DNA of 64,000 nucleotides, from assembly GCA_025350815.1 (NCBI GenBank), contig JANXXE010000014.1, positions 1 through 64,000 of the forward strand. Reading direction: 5' to 3'. This DNA is from Myxococcales bacterium. Lineage in GTDB: Bacteria > Myxococcota_A > Polyangia > Fen-1088. Below, in pieces: positions 36,573 through 47,293 of the stretch. The translations under genes and the position numbers were made by a program. Below the pieces are notes generated by a model. The model searched no databases. It was given only the letters and a program-made list of their open reading frames with translations, and was not told where the DNA came from. The first letter of the stretch is position 1, and each line of letters starts with the position of its first letter.

Positions 36573-38186
36573 CTACGGCGGAAGCGTCGTCGCCCACAAT
36601 CCGTCGCGCTTGGATGCGCCCCGTTCGCGCACCACGAAAGCCACGCGCGCGCCCCCAAGGGCGGCATCGAAAGCACCGATGCTGACCTCCGCGACGTTGT
36701 ACTCCAGAACCCTTTCTTCGCCGGTCTGGGCGTCCTTCCTGACCAGATCGCCGACGAGATCCTGCTCGGAGATGTGGATGATGCCCACCACGCGCCGTGG
36801 GGTCACGGTGACCTGCCGAATCGCCCGGGCCACCGCCCGGGCGGTGCCGGCAACCGGATCCGAAAAGTAGAGATCGGATGCGCTCCTGCCGAAGTGGGCC
36901 CAGAACACCAGTGGCTCGGCGCCGCCGATGAAGAAATGATCACCCGGGGACACGCTGCTGCCTTTGGGCGACAGCACGCGAGGCGGCGCCAGGAAGTCCC
37001 CGTCCTGCACCATCAGAGGACCCTCGGGGGTGGCGGCAGTGACGTCGGGGTCGACGTAAATCAGAAACCGACCGTCGCTGGTGAAGGTCGGCGAGGCGGG
37101 TTTCAGATCCAGCAAGCGCGGCGGCGCGCCGGTCGTGGCGTCGAACAGGGCGATGCGCCCCTTGCCGTCGACCAGCAAGGTGCTGGTGCTGTGTGGACGT
37201 CCCAGGGTCGTGCTGACCTCGGACAGCCCAGCGGGCAAGGTCAGAATTTGATCCTCGCCCGTCGCCAGGTTGAAGGAATGCACCTTGCCCGGGACTTCTC
37301 CGTGGGCGCTTTCCGAGTAGCTGAAGATCCATTGCGACGGCGCAGGCGGCGTGCCCCGCAGCTCGCTCAGATTCAGCCAGCAGCATGGCTGCCCCGGGAT
37401 CTTGAGCTCGGCCTTGGTCTCCATATTGAACGCCAGGGTCAGCGGACGTCCCGCGTCGACCACGCCCAGGACCGCGTAGCGCTCGTCGAGGCTGAGGCTG
37501 ACCCGCTGAACGTGCGCACGCAAGGGCTCGATGGTGCCGTCGGTTGTCGACAGACGGGACAGCGTCCTTTCATCGCCAAGAACGGCGTAAAACGTGCCAC
37601 GTCCACCGAACTGCGAAACGCCCGAACTGCGCCCCACCAGACGATCCACGCCCCCGGCGTCGCGAAGATGAAGCTCGGGAAAAGCCGAGCCCGGAGCCAC
37701 CTTGCGGTAAAGCAGGGTATCCCCGATGACCGAAAAGGCCGTGACGTCCGCGAAACTGACGTCGGCCTGACCGGACACCAGACTGACACGGGACAAAGTG
37801 GCCACCGCAGCCGCGACGCCCCCGGGGCTGCCGTCTTCCACCAGTCTTTCGTCGTGCATGATGTAACGCAAGCCCTGGTCGTCGGCACCCACGCTCCACC
37901 TATCCGCCTTGTTCGCCATCATCAGCCGCGCGACGCCGTCATCCCAGCCAACCGTCCACAGGCTGGCGGCCCCTGATTTGCCCGCCGCCGGGTAGGCTGT
38001 CCTTTGCTCGAAAATCACGGTCGCCCGGCCGTCCACCGTCAGAAAAGCCGGCTTCTCGATCTGCCTGCCCGCGACCAGCAGACGCCCGTCGACGGATGTC
38101 TCGGCCGGCAGGCAACCGGCCATCAGCGCCGCGGACCCGCAGGCGGCGACCAGGCTGCGCGCAAGCTGGCGATGCGGCGGGGTCAT
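36573..38186 (-). CDS. Exported lipoprotein with predicted beta-propeller fold
   Basis: I do not recognise a named family. The 537-residue product has a lipoprotein signal (LVAACGSAALMAGCLPAE). It then has repeated blade-like segments of about 45-60 residues (GVARLMMANKADRWSVGADDQGLRYIMHDE, SPTFTSDGRFLIYVDPD, GDHFFIGGAEPLVFWAHFG) similar to TolB/WD40-type propellers. It lies three bases before the TonB-receptor gene, so it may be a surface or periplasmic partner of that receptor, as SusD-like lipoproteins are for SusC. That partnership is inferred. Confidence 0.65.
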   Translation of the reverse strand: MTPPHRQLARSLVAACGSAALMAGCLPAETSVDGRLLVAGRQIEKPAFLTVDGRATVIFEQRTAYPAAGKSGAASLWTVGWDDGVARLMMANKADRWSVGADDQGLRYIMHDERLVEDGSPGGVAAAVATLSRVSLVSGQADVSFADVTAFSVIGDTLLYRKVAPGSAFPELHLRDAGGVDRLVGRSSGVSQFGGRGTFYAVLGDERTLSRLSTTDGTIEPLRAHVQRVSLSLDERYAVLGVVDAGRPLTLAFNMETKAELKIPGQPCCWLNLSELRGTPPAPSQWIFSYSESAHGEVPGKVHSFNLATGEDQILTLPAGLSEVSTTLGRPHSTSTLLVDGKGRIALFDATTGAPPRLLDLKPASPTFTSDGRFLIYVDPDVTAATPEGPLMVQDGDFLAPPRVLSPKGSSVSPGDHFFIGGAEPLVFWAHFGRSASDLYFSDPVAGTARAVARAIRQVTVTPRRVVGIIHISEQDLVGDLVRKDAQTGEERVLEYNVAEVSIGAFDAALGGARVAFVVRERGASKRDGLWATTLPP

Positions 38187-38208
38187 CCGGAAGGCAGTCT
38201 ACATCGTC

Positions 38209-39978
38209 TCAGGCCGCAGGCTTGTCGTCGTCGGCATCGGTCAGATCCAGGGGGAATCGACCCCGCATCTTGCCGAGCACCACCTCCTCGACCTCGGACT
38301 CCGTTCGCAGTTCCATGATCTGCCTGACCAGCGCCTGCGCCTCGCCGAGATCGGTTGCGCGGACCACCGACTTGACCACCGGTATCTGTCGAGGCGCCAT
38401 CGAAAAATCGCGCAATCCCAGGCCCAGCAGCACCCACGTGAACAGGGGATCGCCCGCCATGTCCCCGCACATCGCCAGCGGCTTTCCCGCCCGAGCCGCC
38501 GACGCGACGATGTGGCGAATCGCGCGCAAGATCCCCGGGTGCAGCGGGTGATACAGGTAACCCACGTGCTCGTCCTGTCGATCGGCAGCCAGCAAATACT
38601 GGATCAGATCGTTGGTGCCGATGGTGAGAAAATCGCATTCTTCGGCCAGCATGTCGGCGATGAAGGCCGCGCTGGGTGTCTCGATCATGACCCCGAGTGG
38701 CACGGTCCCGTTGAAGGGCACCCCTTCTTGGTCGAGTTCGGCGCAAACCTCTGTGCAGATCTCCCGGGCGGCGCGCAGTTCGGCCACCCCCGAAATCATC
38801 GGGAACAAGATTCTCAATGGCGCCACCTTGGCGGCCCGATACAGCGCCCGCAGTTGGGCCTTGAAGACCCCCCGCTGTGACAGGGAATAACGTATCGACC
38901 GCAGCCCCAGCGCCGGGTTGCTGCCCGCCGGCATGCGGACGGACGCGGGTAGTTTGTCGCCGCCCAGATCCAGCGTACGGAAGGTGGGCACCCGGCCGCC
39001 GAGCATTGTGAGCGCCGACACCAGATGGGCGTACTGTTCTTCTTCGCTCGGTAAATCGGCACGCTCGAGATACAGAAATTCGGTGCGGAACAGGCCGATT
39101 GATTCAGCCCCCACCTCGGCCGCCACGGGCGCCTCTTCCAGTAGTTCGAGATTGGCGGCCAGGTGCACCCGCAGACCGTCGACGGTCTGCGCGGGGGCCT
39201 CACCCACGGCAGCCAGACGGTGCGCGCGCGCCAGTTCCCGCACGGCGCGTCCGGCATAAAGCGCCCGGGCCGCATCGTCGGGATCCAGGATCAATTCACC
39301 GCGCCCACCGTCGACGATGACGCTCATCCCGGGCAGAATGTGCTGCACGAAATCCTGGACGCCGACAACGAACGGCAACCCCAGCGCGCGGGCCACGACA
39401 ACGGTGTGCGATGTCTTGCCCCCGCCTTCAGTGAAGAAACCACTAACGCCGGCGCGCCCAAGCTGCGTGACATCCGCCGGGGAAAGGTCGTGCGCAAACA
39501 CCACGGCGCCGCGCGGAACCGTGTCGTGGGCCGACGCGACGACGCCGACCAGGTTGCGCAGGATCTGTTCGCCCACCATATCGATGTCGCTGCGCCGATC
39601 GCGAAAGTAAGGGTTCTCGATGCGGTCGAACACCGCCTGGATCTGATCCAGGGCGCGCCGGACGGCCCATTCGGCCGAGGCCAGTTCCTCGCGAATGATC
39701 CTCCGCGTCTCCTCGACCAGATGGACGTCCGTCAGCATCAGGCGATGGGCCTCCAGAATGCGGTACTGGTGTCCGTCGCCTTCCTTGGCCGCGATCTGCT
39801 GCTGGATTCGTTCGAGCTCGGCGTCACTGCGCACGAGCGCGTCCGCAAAACGCCGCTGCTCCGCCTCGACCTGGTGCGGAACAATTCGCCGCTCGTGCAC
39901 CTGCACGCGGCCGCCCAGAAAGTGCGCCACACCCATGGCGATGCCGGGTGAAGCCGAAACCCCCATCAGCTTACGCAT
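38209..39978 (-). CDS. ptsI: PTS enzyme I (phosphoenolpyruvate-protein phosphotransferase)
   Basis: I place the start at the ATG at 39978 (MRKLMGVSASPGIAMG), overlapping the HPr stop by eight bases; the tracked start adds 23 residues. The 589-residue enzyme takes phosphate from PEP at the His in GGGKTSHTVVVARALG (about residue 191) and passes it to HPr. The PEP-binding barrel shows RTEFLYL, RTLDLGGDK, ETPSAA and the catalytic LAMCGDMAGDP. It lacks the N-terminal GAF domain of EI-Ntr (PtsP). It is the last gene of the regulatory cluster. Confidence 0.94.
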   Translation of the reverse strand: MRKLMGVSASPGIAMGVAHFLGGRVQVHERRIVPHQVEAEQRRFADALVRSDAELERIQQQIAAKEGDGHQYRILEAHRLMLTDVHLVEETRRIIREELASAEWAVRRALDQIQAVFDRIENPYFRDRRSDIDMVGEQILRNLVGVVASAHDTVPRGAVVFAHDLSPADVTQLGRAGVSGFFTEGGGKTSHTVVVARALGLPFVVGVQDFVQHILPGMSVIVDGGRGELILDPDDAARALYAGRAVRELARAHRLAAVGEAPAQTVDGLRVHLAANLELLEEAPVAAEVGAESIGLFRTEFLYLERADLPSEEEQYAHLVSALTMLGGRVPTFRTLDLGGDKLPASVRMPAGSNPALGLRSIRYSLSQRGVFKAQLRALYRAAKVAPLRILFPMISGVAELRAAREICTEVCAELDQEGVPFNGTVPLGVMIETPSAAFIADMLAEECDFLTIGTNDLIQYLLAADRQDEHVGYLYHPLHPGILRAIRHIVASAARAGKPLAMCGDMAGDPLFTWVLLGLGLRDFSMAPRQIPVVKSVVRATDLGEAQALVRQIMELRTESEVEEVVLGKMRGRFPLDLTDADDDKPAA

Positions 39979-40291
39979 CGTCGGGCGCGCCCCCATCAAC
40001 GACGCCTTCGTCGAATCCCCCGTCGACCAGCGACGCCAGCGCCGCAATCATCTGCTCGGCGTCGGGGCCGACTCCGATGATCTCGATCTCCATGCCCAGC
40101 GCCGCCACCAGGGTCAAAAGGCCCATGATGCTCTTGCCGTTGACCTCGGTGCCGTCCTTCGCGACCGTCACCTCCGCCTTGAACTTGGCCGCCAGCTGGA
40201 CGAACTTCACTGCGGCGCGGGCGTGCATCCCCAGTCGATTGCGAATTCGCAGCCGGCGCCGCGCCTCAGGTCCCGCCGCCACCGTCGTCAC
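39971..40291 (-). CDS. ptsH: HPr phosphocarrier protein with acidic C-terminal extension
   Basis: The 106-residue protein has the phospho-histidine site GMHARAA (His23) and the regulatory serine region GKSIMGLLTL (Ser54), the target of the HPr kinase encoded in the same operon. It is longer than usual, with a 14-residue extension before the core and an acidic tail (GGFDEGVVDGGAPDDA). It accepts phosphate from enzyme I and donates it to the EIIA proteins. The start is one base after the EIIA-Man stop. Confidence 0.94.
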   Translation of the reverse strand: MTTVAAGPEARRRLRIRNRLGMHARAAVKFVQLAAKFKAEVTVAKDGTEVNGKSIMGLLTLVAALGMEIEIIGVGPDAEQMIAALASLVDGGFDEGVVDGGAPDDA

Positions 40292-40292
40292 G

Positions 40293-40745
40293 TTAGCCAG
40301 GCTCCCCGATGGCGACCCGCCCCGTCAATTCCGAACCCAAACGGATGGCGCGCCGCCCGCTATCCCGCAGTTCCTCGGCCAGCGCCACCGGGTGCAACTG
40401 CGTCCTGTCGACAGTGGTCAGCTTGATCAGCATGGGCAGGTTGACACCGCACAACACCTCGGCGGCGCGCGTGCCATCCAGCATCGACATGGCGGCGTTG
40501 AAGGGGGTCGAGCCGTGCAGGTCGACCAGGATCAAGACGCCGGCGCCCTGGTCCAGTTCGTCGCAAGTTTCCGATAGCTTCGCGACGATCTGGGGCATGC
40601 CCTCGCCGATCTTGACCGATACCGCGCCCAGTCCCGGGATACGTCCCAAGATCGAGCGGGCGGCTGCCACCATGGCGTCAGCGGCGCGACCATGGGTCAG
40701 CACGACGACACCAACGGGAGGTTCCTTCACTTTCTTCTTCACCAT
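40293..40745 (-). CDS. PTS mannose-type EIIA domain protein
   Basis: The 150-residue protein contains the active-site histidine in VVVLTHGRAADAM (His18). It also has the family segment GVLILVDLHGSTPFNAA, equivalent to D-x-x-G-[GS]-T/S-P. Stand-alone EIIA-Man proteins next to HPr kinase and RapZ are usual in proteobacterial regulatory PTS clusters. No EIIB or EIIC is present, so a role in transport is unlikely. A regulatory or signalling role is inferred. Confidence 0.9.
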   Translation of the reverse strand: MVKKKVKEPPVGVVVLTHGRAADAMVAAARSILGRIPGLGAVSVKIGEGMPQIVAKLSETCDELDQGAGVLILVDLHGSTPFNAAMSMLDGTRAAEVLCGVNLPMLIKLTTVDRTQLHPVALAEELRDSGRRAIRLGSELTGRVAIGEPG

Positions 40746-40761
40746 GCGCGCCGGGTTTCTT

Positions 40762-41619
40762 TCAGGCGTTTTCGGGCCGGCCGCGATTGAGATCGCGGTG
40801 GCGAACAGTCACGTTGGAAACACGGGCCAGACGACGGCCAAGTTCGTGGGCTACCACGACGGACCGGTGGCGACCACCCGTGCACCCGATGGCCACGGTG
40901 GCGTACGACTTGCCCTCGCGCTCGAAGGCCGCGATGCAAAGGGCCAGCAGCTCTTCTGCCCTGTCGAGAAAAAGTAGTGTCTCGGGATTCTCCATCACGT
41001 ACCGCATGACGGGCTCGTCCTGCCCCGACAGAGGCGCCAGGCTTTCGATGAAGAATGGGTTGCGCAAGAAACGCACGTCCAACACCATGTCCGCCTCGAC
41101 GGGCAGGCCGTACTTGAAGCCGAACGACAGCATCGACACGGCAAGGCTGGAATCCGGCCGTCCATAACGTTCCAGCACCGCCGCCCGCAGGCCGTGCACC
41201 GTAAGGTCCGCGGTGTCCATCAACGCCGTGGCCTCTTGCCGCAGCGTCGACAACCGGGCACGTTCCGCCAGCAGGCCCGCCCGAATGTCGGTCCCCGACA
41301 GGGGGTGTCTACGGCGCGTCTCCGAGAACCGCCGCAGCAGAATGTCGTCGGGTGCATCCAGATAAAGAACGTCGATCGAATGCCCCGCCGCGCGCAAATC
41401 GGCCAGCACCGGCCGGGTGTCGTCCAGAAAATCGCCGCTGCGCGCGTCCACGACCAGCGCGGCCCGGGCGATCTCCTCGCGCACCGCCAGAAGCTCGATA
41501 AACTTCGGCAGCAACGGCATGGGCAGGTTGTCGGCACAGTAAAAGCCCAGATCCTCCAGCGCGTGCAGCGCCGTGGACTTGCCCGCCCCCGACACACCCG
41601 TGACGACTACCAGCTTCAC
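40762..41619 (-). CDS. rapZ: RapZ family nucleotide-binding regulator
   Basis: The 285-residue protein has Walker A GVSGAGKST at 8-16, the segment FYCADNLPMPLLPKF and the C-terminal GCTGGRHRSVVVAHELGR signature of RapZ (YvcJ). In enterobacteria it binds a small RNA and controls glucosamine-6-phosphate synthase. In other bacteria its role is less clear but it is nearly always near rpoN, ptsN or hprK, as here. It follows HprK by four bases. Confidence 0.95.
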   Translation of the reverse strand: MKLVVVTGVSGAGKSTALHALEDLGFYCADNLPMPLLPKFIELLAVREEIARAALVVDARSGDFLDDTRPVLADLRAAGHSIDVLYLDAPDDILLRRFSETRRRHPLSGTDIRAGLLAERARLSTLRQEATALMDTADLTVHGLRAAVLERYGRPDSSLAVSMLSFGFKYGLPVEADMVLDVRFLRNPFFIESLAPLSGQDEPVMRYVMENPETLLFLDRAEELLALCIAAFEREGKSYATVAIGCTGGRHRSVVVAHELGRRLARVSNVTVRHRDLNRGRPENA

Positions 41620-41623
41620 GGGG

Positions 41624-42595
41624 CTACTCTACATCCTGGTCGAAACGATGCTGGCGCGCATCGGCGAGGGCTCGGTCCAGGCGTTCCTGGAATTCGCGCG
41701 CCGAATGGTGCCCCCGCACCTGCAACAGGCGGTTGCGCGCCGCCACCTCGATAAGCGAGCTGATGTTGCGCCCCGGACTGACGGGAAGCCGCAACATCGG
41801 CACCGGCACATCGAGAATGGGATAGACCATCTCGTCAAGGCCCAGGCGGTCGGGCGTACCGTTTTCGTCCCAGCGGACAAGTTCAACCACCAACTCCATC
41901 TTCTTTTCGTCCCGTACGGCGGCGACCCCGAACATGTCCTTGATATTGATGATGCCGAGGCCCCGCACCTCCATATGGTGCTTGATCAACTCGGACGCCC
42001 AGCCCACCAGCAGATCGCCCGAAAAACGGCGGACCTCGACCAGGTCGTCGGCCACCAGGCGATGGCCGCGCATGATGAGTTCAAGGGCGGCCTCGGACTT
42101 TCCGATGCCACTTTTTCCCATCAGCAACACCCCGACGCCCAGGACATCCAGCAGCACGCCGTGAATGCTGGCGGTGGGCGCCAGATGCAGCTCGATGAAC
42201 TTCTGGGTGGCTTCAATCGCGACCGGCGAGGCCATCGGGGTGCGCAGCACCGGGATGCCGGCGGCCGCACTGCTGTCCAGCAGATCCTGGGGGACGTCCA
42301 GGTCTTTGGTAACAAGAATGCACGCCGGATCCAGCGCGATCAGCGTCTCGATGCCGTGCCGCGCCTCGGCCGGGGGCAAACTGGCGAGGTACGAAAGTTC
42401 AGTCGCGCCGAGGACGTGGACCTGTTCGGGGTGCGACTGACGAACGTAGCCGGCCAGGGCGAGTCCGGGCTTTTGCACCCGGTGCAGGCTGATGACGCGA
42501 CCAAGGGACTCTTCCCCGACAAGCACCACCAAGCGCAAGCCGGCGTCTTCGCCCAGAAGCGATCGAACGGTGAGGCTGGACCCCCGCGCGCTCAT
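41624..42595 (-). CDS. hprK: HPr kinase/phosphorylase
   Basis: I place the start at the ATG at 42595 (MSARGSSLTV), giving 323 residues; the tracked ORF adds 32. The kinase domain has His145 in SIHGVLLDV, Walker A LMGKSGIGKSE at 158-168 and the signature EVRGLGIINIKDMFGV. It phosphorylates or dephosphorylates the regulatory serine of HPr according to metabolic state. In Gram-negative bacteria it belongs with a regulatory PTS, as seen in the adjacent genes. Confidence 0.95.
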   Translation of the reverse strand: MSARGSSLTVRSLLGEDAGLRLVVLVGEESLGRVISLHRVQKPGLALAGYVRQSHPEQVHVLGATELSYLASLPPAEARHGIETLIALDPACILVTKDLDVPQDLLDSSAAAGIPVLRTPMASPVAIEATQKFIELHLAPTASIHGVLLDVLGVGVLLMGKSGIGKSEAALELIMRGHRLVADDLVEVRRFSGDLLVGWASELIKHHMEVRGLGIINIKDMFGVAAVRDEKKMELVVELVRWDENGTPDRLGLDEMVYPILDVPVPMLRLPVSPGRNISSLIEVAARNRLLQVRGHHSAREFQERLDRALADARQHRFDQDVE

Positions 42596-42605
42596 GGGTG
42601 CTCGA

Positions 42606-43067
42606 TCAATACTTCGCGTCCTCGTCGCTGATGACCTGGTACATGGCCCCGGCATCTGCCGCGTCCAGCAGGCGCTGTCGGAACAGGGCATCGCGAAACA
42701 ACCGCGACAGGCGGGCCAGCGCCTTCAGATGAATCCCGGTCGAACTGGCGGGCGCCACCAGCATGAACACGAGATGGGTCGGCTTGCCGTCGATCGAATC
42801 AAATTCCAGCCCCTGAACGGAACGGCCGAGAGCCCCGACAAGTTGGCCGACCGACTCTAGCTTGCCGTGAGGGATCGCAATGCCATCGCCGATGGCGGTC
42901 GAGGCCAGCAGCTCACGTTCTTCCAGCACCCGTCGTAGAACAGCCTCGTCCACACCGGCCGCATGCCGGGCCACGGCACCCGCCATCTCGGCCAACACGT
43001 CATTCTTGGAGCTTGAACCCAGATGAGCGATCACAAGCTCGGGGCGGAGGAAGTCGACGACCTTCAT
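42606..43067 (-). CDS. ptsN: Nitrogen-PTS EIIA protein (PtsN)
   Basis: The 153-residue protein has the phosphorylation motif IAIPHGKL (His67) and the overall fructose/Ntr-type EIIA fold (VVDFLRPELVIAHL...HLVFMLVAPASSTGIHLKALARLSRLF). PtsN proteins regulate potassium transport, nitrogen and stress responses through their phosphorylation state. It lies between hpf and hprK, the normal place in the rpoN cluster. Confidence 0.93.
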   Translation of the reverse strand: MKVVDFLRPELVIAHLGSSSKNDVLAEMAGAVARHAAGVDEAVLRRVLEERELLASTAIGDGIAIPHGKLESVGQLVGALGRSVQGLEFDSIDGKPTHLVFMLVAPASSTGIHLKALARLSRLFRDALFRQRLLDAADAGAMYQVISDEDAKY

Positions 43068-43100
43068 GGGCTAATCTCGCTTGGGGGACTGGCGATCTCA

Positions 43101-43736
43101 TCATTCGTTGGGCATTCGCCCACCGGTTTCTATGAGACCGTAATTACCATCCTTGCGGCGGTATACGACTGAAACCCCGTGGCTGTCTACGTCCGTGAAA
43201 ACGAAAAAGTCGTTTTCCACCAGGTTCATTTGCATGACCGCATCTTCGACCCGCATCGCGCGAATCGTGAAGGTCTGCTCCTTTACAACTCTGATGGCCG
43301 GCGCCTCGGGCCGCGCGGGGGCCGTGCGGCGGGCGGCGTTTTCGGGATGCAGTTCAGGTGCAGGCGCGGTCGGTCCGGGATCCAGGGCTTCCGAATCCAG
43401 CACGCTCTGCCGGATCGAATAGCTCGGACCGCCGTGCGGCTTGTGGTCGCGGATCTTGTCTTTCCACTTGCGCACCTGCCGCTCGATGCGGGACGCGGCA
43501 AGATCAATGGACGAGTACATGTCCTCGGTGGTCTCGCGCGCCTGAAGGACAATGCCGTTCGGTAACTGGATCGAGAATTCCGCCATGTGCTGGTGGTTGC
43601 GCTCGACGGCGAAAACCGCGTGCGCGGACAGCGGCTCGCCCTGGAAATACTTACGGATTCTGTTCAGACGCTCTTCCGCGCATTCGCGCACCGCTTGCGA
43701 TGCATCCATGTGCCGGAAGGTGGTGGATAACTGCAT
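43101..43736 (-). CDS. hpf: Long-form ribosome hibernation-promoting factor
   Basis: The 211-residue protein begins with the HPF/RaiA domain (MQLSTTFRHMDASQAVRECAEERL...). A Pro/Ala-rich linker of about 50 residues follows, and then the C-terminal dimerisation domain IRVVKEQTFTIRAMRVEDAVMQMNLVENDFFVFTDVD. It dimerises ribosomes into inactive 100S particles in stationary phase. Its position right after rpoN is conserved in many bacteria. Confidence 0.95.
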   Translation of the reverse strand: MQLSTTFRHMDASQAVRECAEERLNRIRKYFQGEPLSAHAVFAVERNHQHMAEFSIQLPNGIVLQARETTEDMYSSIDLAASRIERQVRKWKDKIRDHKPHGGPSYSIRQSVLDSEALDPGPTAPAPELHPENAARRTAPARPEAPAIRVVKEQTFTIRAMRVEDAVMQMNLVENDFFVFTDVDSHGVSVVYRRKDGNYGLIETGGRMPNE

Positions 43737-43796
43737 TCCGGAATGTCCTCCGTGGTGGTTGGGAAGAAAAAAGACCCGCCCGTGACGACCGCTGCG

Positions 43797-45314
43797 TCAG
43801 AAGACTTCGCGGCGCTTGCTGCTAGACAGGATCTTAAGCTGTTCCCTGTACTTGGCAACAGTGCGCCGGGCGATTTCGATGTTCTGATCGGCCAACAGCT
43901 CGACGATCTTTTGATCCGAATGCGGATGTTTGACGTCCTCGGCCGAGATGATCTGCTTGATCTTCAGCTTGACCGCCTCGGACGCCAGATCATCGGCGCC
44001 ATCCATGCGCCCGATCCCTGAATTGAAAAAATACTTCAGCTCGAAAATCCCCTGTGGCGTGTGCACGTACTTGCTGGTCGTCACGCGAGACACCGTCGAT
44101 TCGTGCATCCCGATGTCGTCGGCCACGTCGCGCAGGATCAGAGGACGCAGGTAGGCGGCGCCCTTTTCGAAGAATTCGCGCTGGAAGCGCAGGATCGACT
44201 CGGTGACCCGCACGATGGTGCGCTGCCGCTGCTGGATCGATCGGATCAGCCACTGCGCACTGCGAAGCCTCTCCTGGATGTACTCACGCGCCTTGGTGCC
44301 ACCGGACAGCGCCGTCCGGTAGAAATCCGAGATCTTCAGCCGGGGCAGACCATCGTCGTTGGGTACAACGAAATACTTGTCGCCTATCTTGTGGATAAAA
44401 ACGTCCGGCGAGATGTACGTGGGCTCTTCGTTGGTGTACTCGCGCCCCGGCTTGGGATTGAACCCCATGACCACCTTGGCGGCCTCGTAAATCTCCTCGA
44501 TCGGTTCCTGCAAGTCCTTGGCGATGGCGGCGTAGTTCTTCTTCTCGAGATTGGACAGATGCTTGGTGATGATGCCGATAACCACATCGTCGTCCGCGCC
44601 CACGTGCCGGGCCTGCATCAAAAGGCATTCCTTGAGGTCGCGGGCCGCGACGCCCGGCGGGTCAAACTCCTGCACCCGCTTGATGACGGCCTCCGCGAAC
44701 TCCAGGGAAACGCCGGACTCCTCGGCTATCTCCCCGAGCGGCTGGTCGAGGTAACCATCAGGCGTGATATTGCCGATAATCAGCATCGCGACTGCCTCTT
44801 CCCGGTCGGAAAAGTCGCTCAACTTGAGCTGCCATTCCAGGTGGTCGAAAAGCGAGGCACCACGCGTCAGCGTCGCTTCGAGCGACGGCAGGTCCTCGCT
44901 GCTCGGCTTGTAGGACGGCATCGGGGCCGCGTTGGCCTGACTCTCAAGATAGGTCTCCCAGTCGAATTCGGCGACCGCGTCACCTGATCGGGTGTCGGCC
45001 TTCACCTCGGCCGTCGTGTCGACCCGATCGGCCGCCGGCTGCATCACCGGGGTTTCGGTTTCACCGATGCGTTCCATCTCGGCGTCCGAAGAAACGGAGC
45101 CGTCGGCGGGCACCTCGGCGTTGGCGGACGTCTTGAGCTGCTCGGCCCCCGACTCGACCCCGTCCTCCAGGATGGGGTTTTCCAGCATCTCGTCGCGAAT
45201 CATATCGACCAGTTCGGTGCGCGACAGCTGCAGCAACTTGATTGCCTGCTGTAGCTGGGGCGTCATCACCAGCTGCTGGGAAAGCTTCAGATGCTGCTTT
45301 ATTTCCATCGACAT
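43797..45314 (-). CDS. rpoN: RNA polymerase sigma-54 factor
   Basis: The 505-residue protein starts with the glutamine/leucine-rich activator region (LKLSQQLVMTPQLQQAIKLLQLS). It has the core-binding and helix-turn-helix regions (IGMHESTVSRVTTSKYVHTPQG) and ends with the RpoN box (IARRTVAKYREQLKI). The acidic segment between regions I and III is long. Sigma-54 drives promoters that need enhancer-binding ATPases, abundant in myxobacteria. It is the first gene of the regulatory PTS cluster. Confidence 0.97.
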   Translation of the reverse strand: MSMEIKQHLKLSQQLVMTPQLQQAIKLLQLSRTELVDMIRDEMLENPILEDGVESGAEQLKTSANAEVPADGSVSSDAEMERIGETETPVMQPAADRVDTTAEVKADTRSGDAVAEFDWETYLESQANAAPMPSYKPSSEDLPSLEATLTRGASLFDHLEWQLKLSDFSDREEAVAMLIIGNITPDGYLDQPLGEIAEESGVSLEFAEAVIKRVQEFDPPGVAARDLKECLLMQARHVGADDDVVIGIITKHLSNLEKKNYAAIAKDLQEPIEEIYEAAKVVMGFNPKPGREYTNEEPTYISPDVFIHKIGDKYFVVPNDDGLPRLKISDFYRTALSGGTKAREYIQERLRSAQWLIRSIQQRQRTIVRVTESILRFQREFFEKGAAYLRPLILRDVADDIGMHESTVSRVTTSKYVHTPQGIFELKYFFNSGIGRMDGADDLASEAVKLKIKQIISAEDVKHPHSDQKIVELLADQNIEIARRTVAKYREQLKILSSSKRREVF

Positions 45315-45455
45315 CGTGTCACCCCTGCATCCGGCCGGCGGGCCGCGACCAGCGCACCTGATCCACTATCCTGGCCCCATTCCGCCCTCACTTTTTTACA
45401 CCCCGCAGCGGCGGCCGTAAAGGCGAAACCGGGTCCTGGTACATCTATTGCTTAG

Positions 45456-45499
45456 TGTGCGGATAGCGTGCGGACAGTGTGCGGACAGCGTGCGGACAG
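45456..45499. repeat. 11-bp tandem repeat (4 copies) between rpoN and pyrG
   Basis: Four units in a row, TGTGCGGATAG, CGTGCGGACAG, TGTGCGGACAG and CGTGCGGACAG, differ at only two positions. The period of 11 bp is close to one helical turn. The array lies in the 236-base gap downstream of pyrG and upstream of the rpoN start. Confidence 0.85.
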
Positions 45500-45524
45500 T
45501 CGCAGAGTGACCCCTGGCTGCTAT

Positions 45525-45550
45525 TGGCCGTGCTCGGGCCTGCGCGGCCA
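45525..45550 (-). terminator. Candidate hairpin downstream of pyrG
   Basis: TGGCCG and CGGCCA form a 6-bp stem with a 14-base GC-rich loop immediately after the pyrG stop. There is no T run, so it would be a weak or Rho-assisted terminator at most. Confidence 0.25.

Positions 45551-47293
<1,743 letters not shown>

Noticed and set aside
36192-37976. Plus-strand ORF of 594 residues
   Set aside because: It is antisense to the TonB receptor and propeller lipoprotein genes and has no recognisable domain.
45456-45499. Possible CRISPR array
   Set aside because: The units are only 11 bp and contiguous, with no spacers and no cas genes, so it is a simple tandem repeat.
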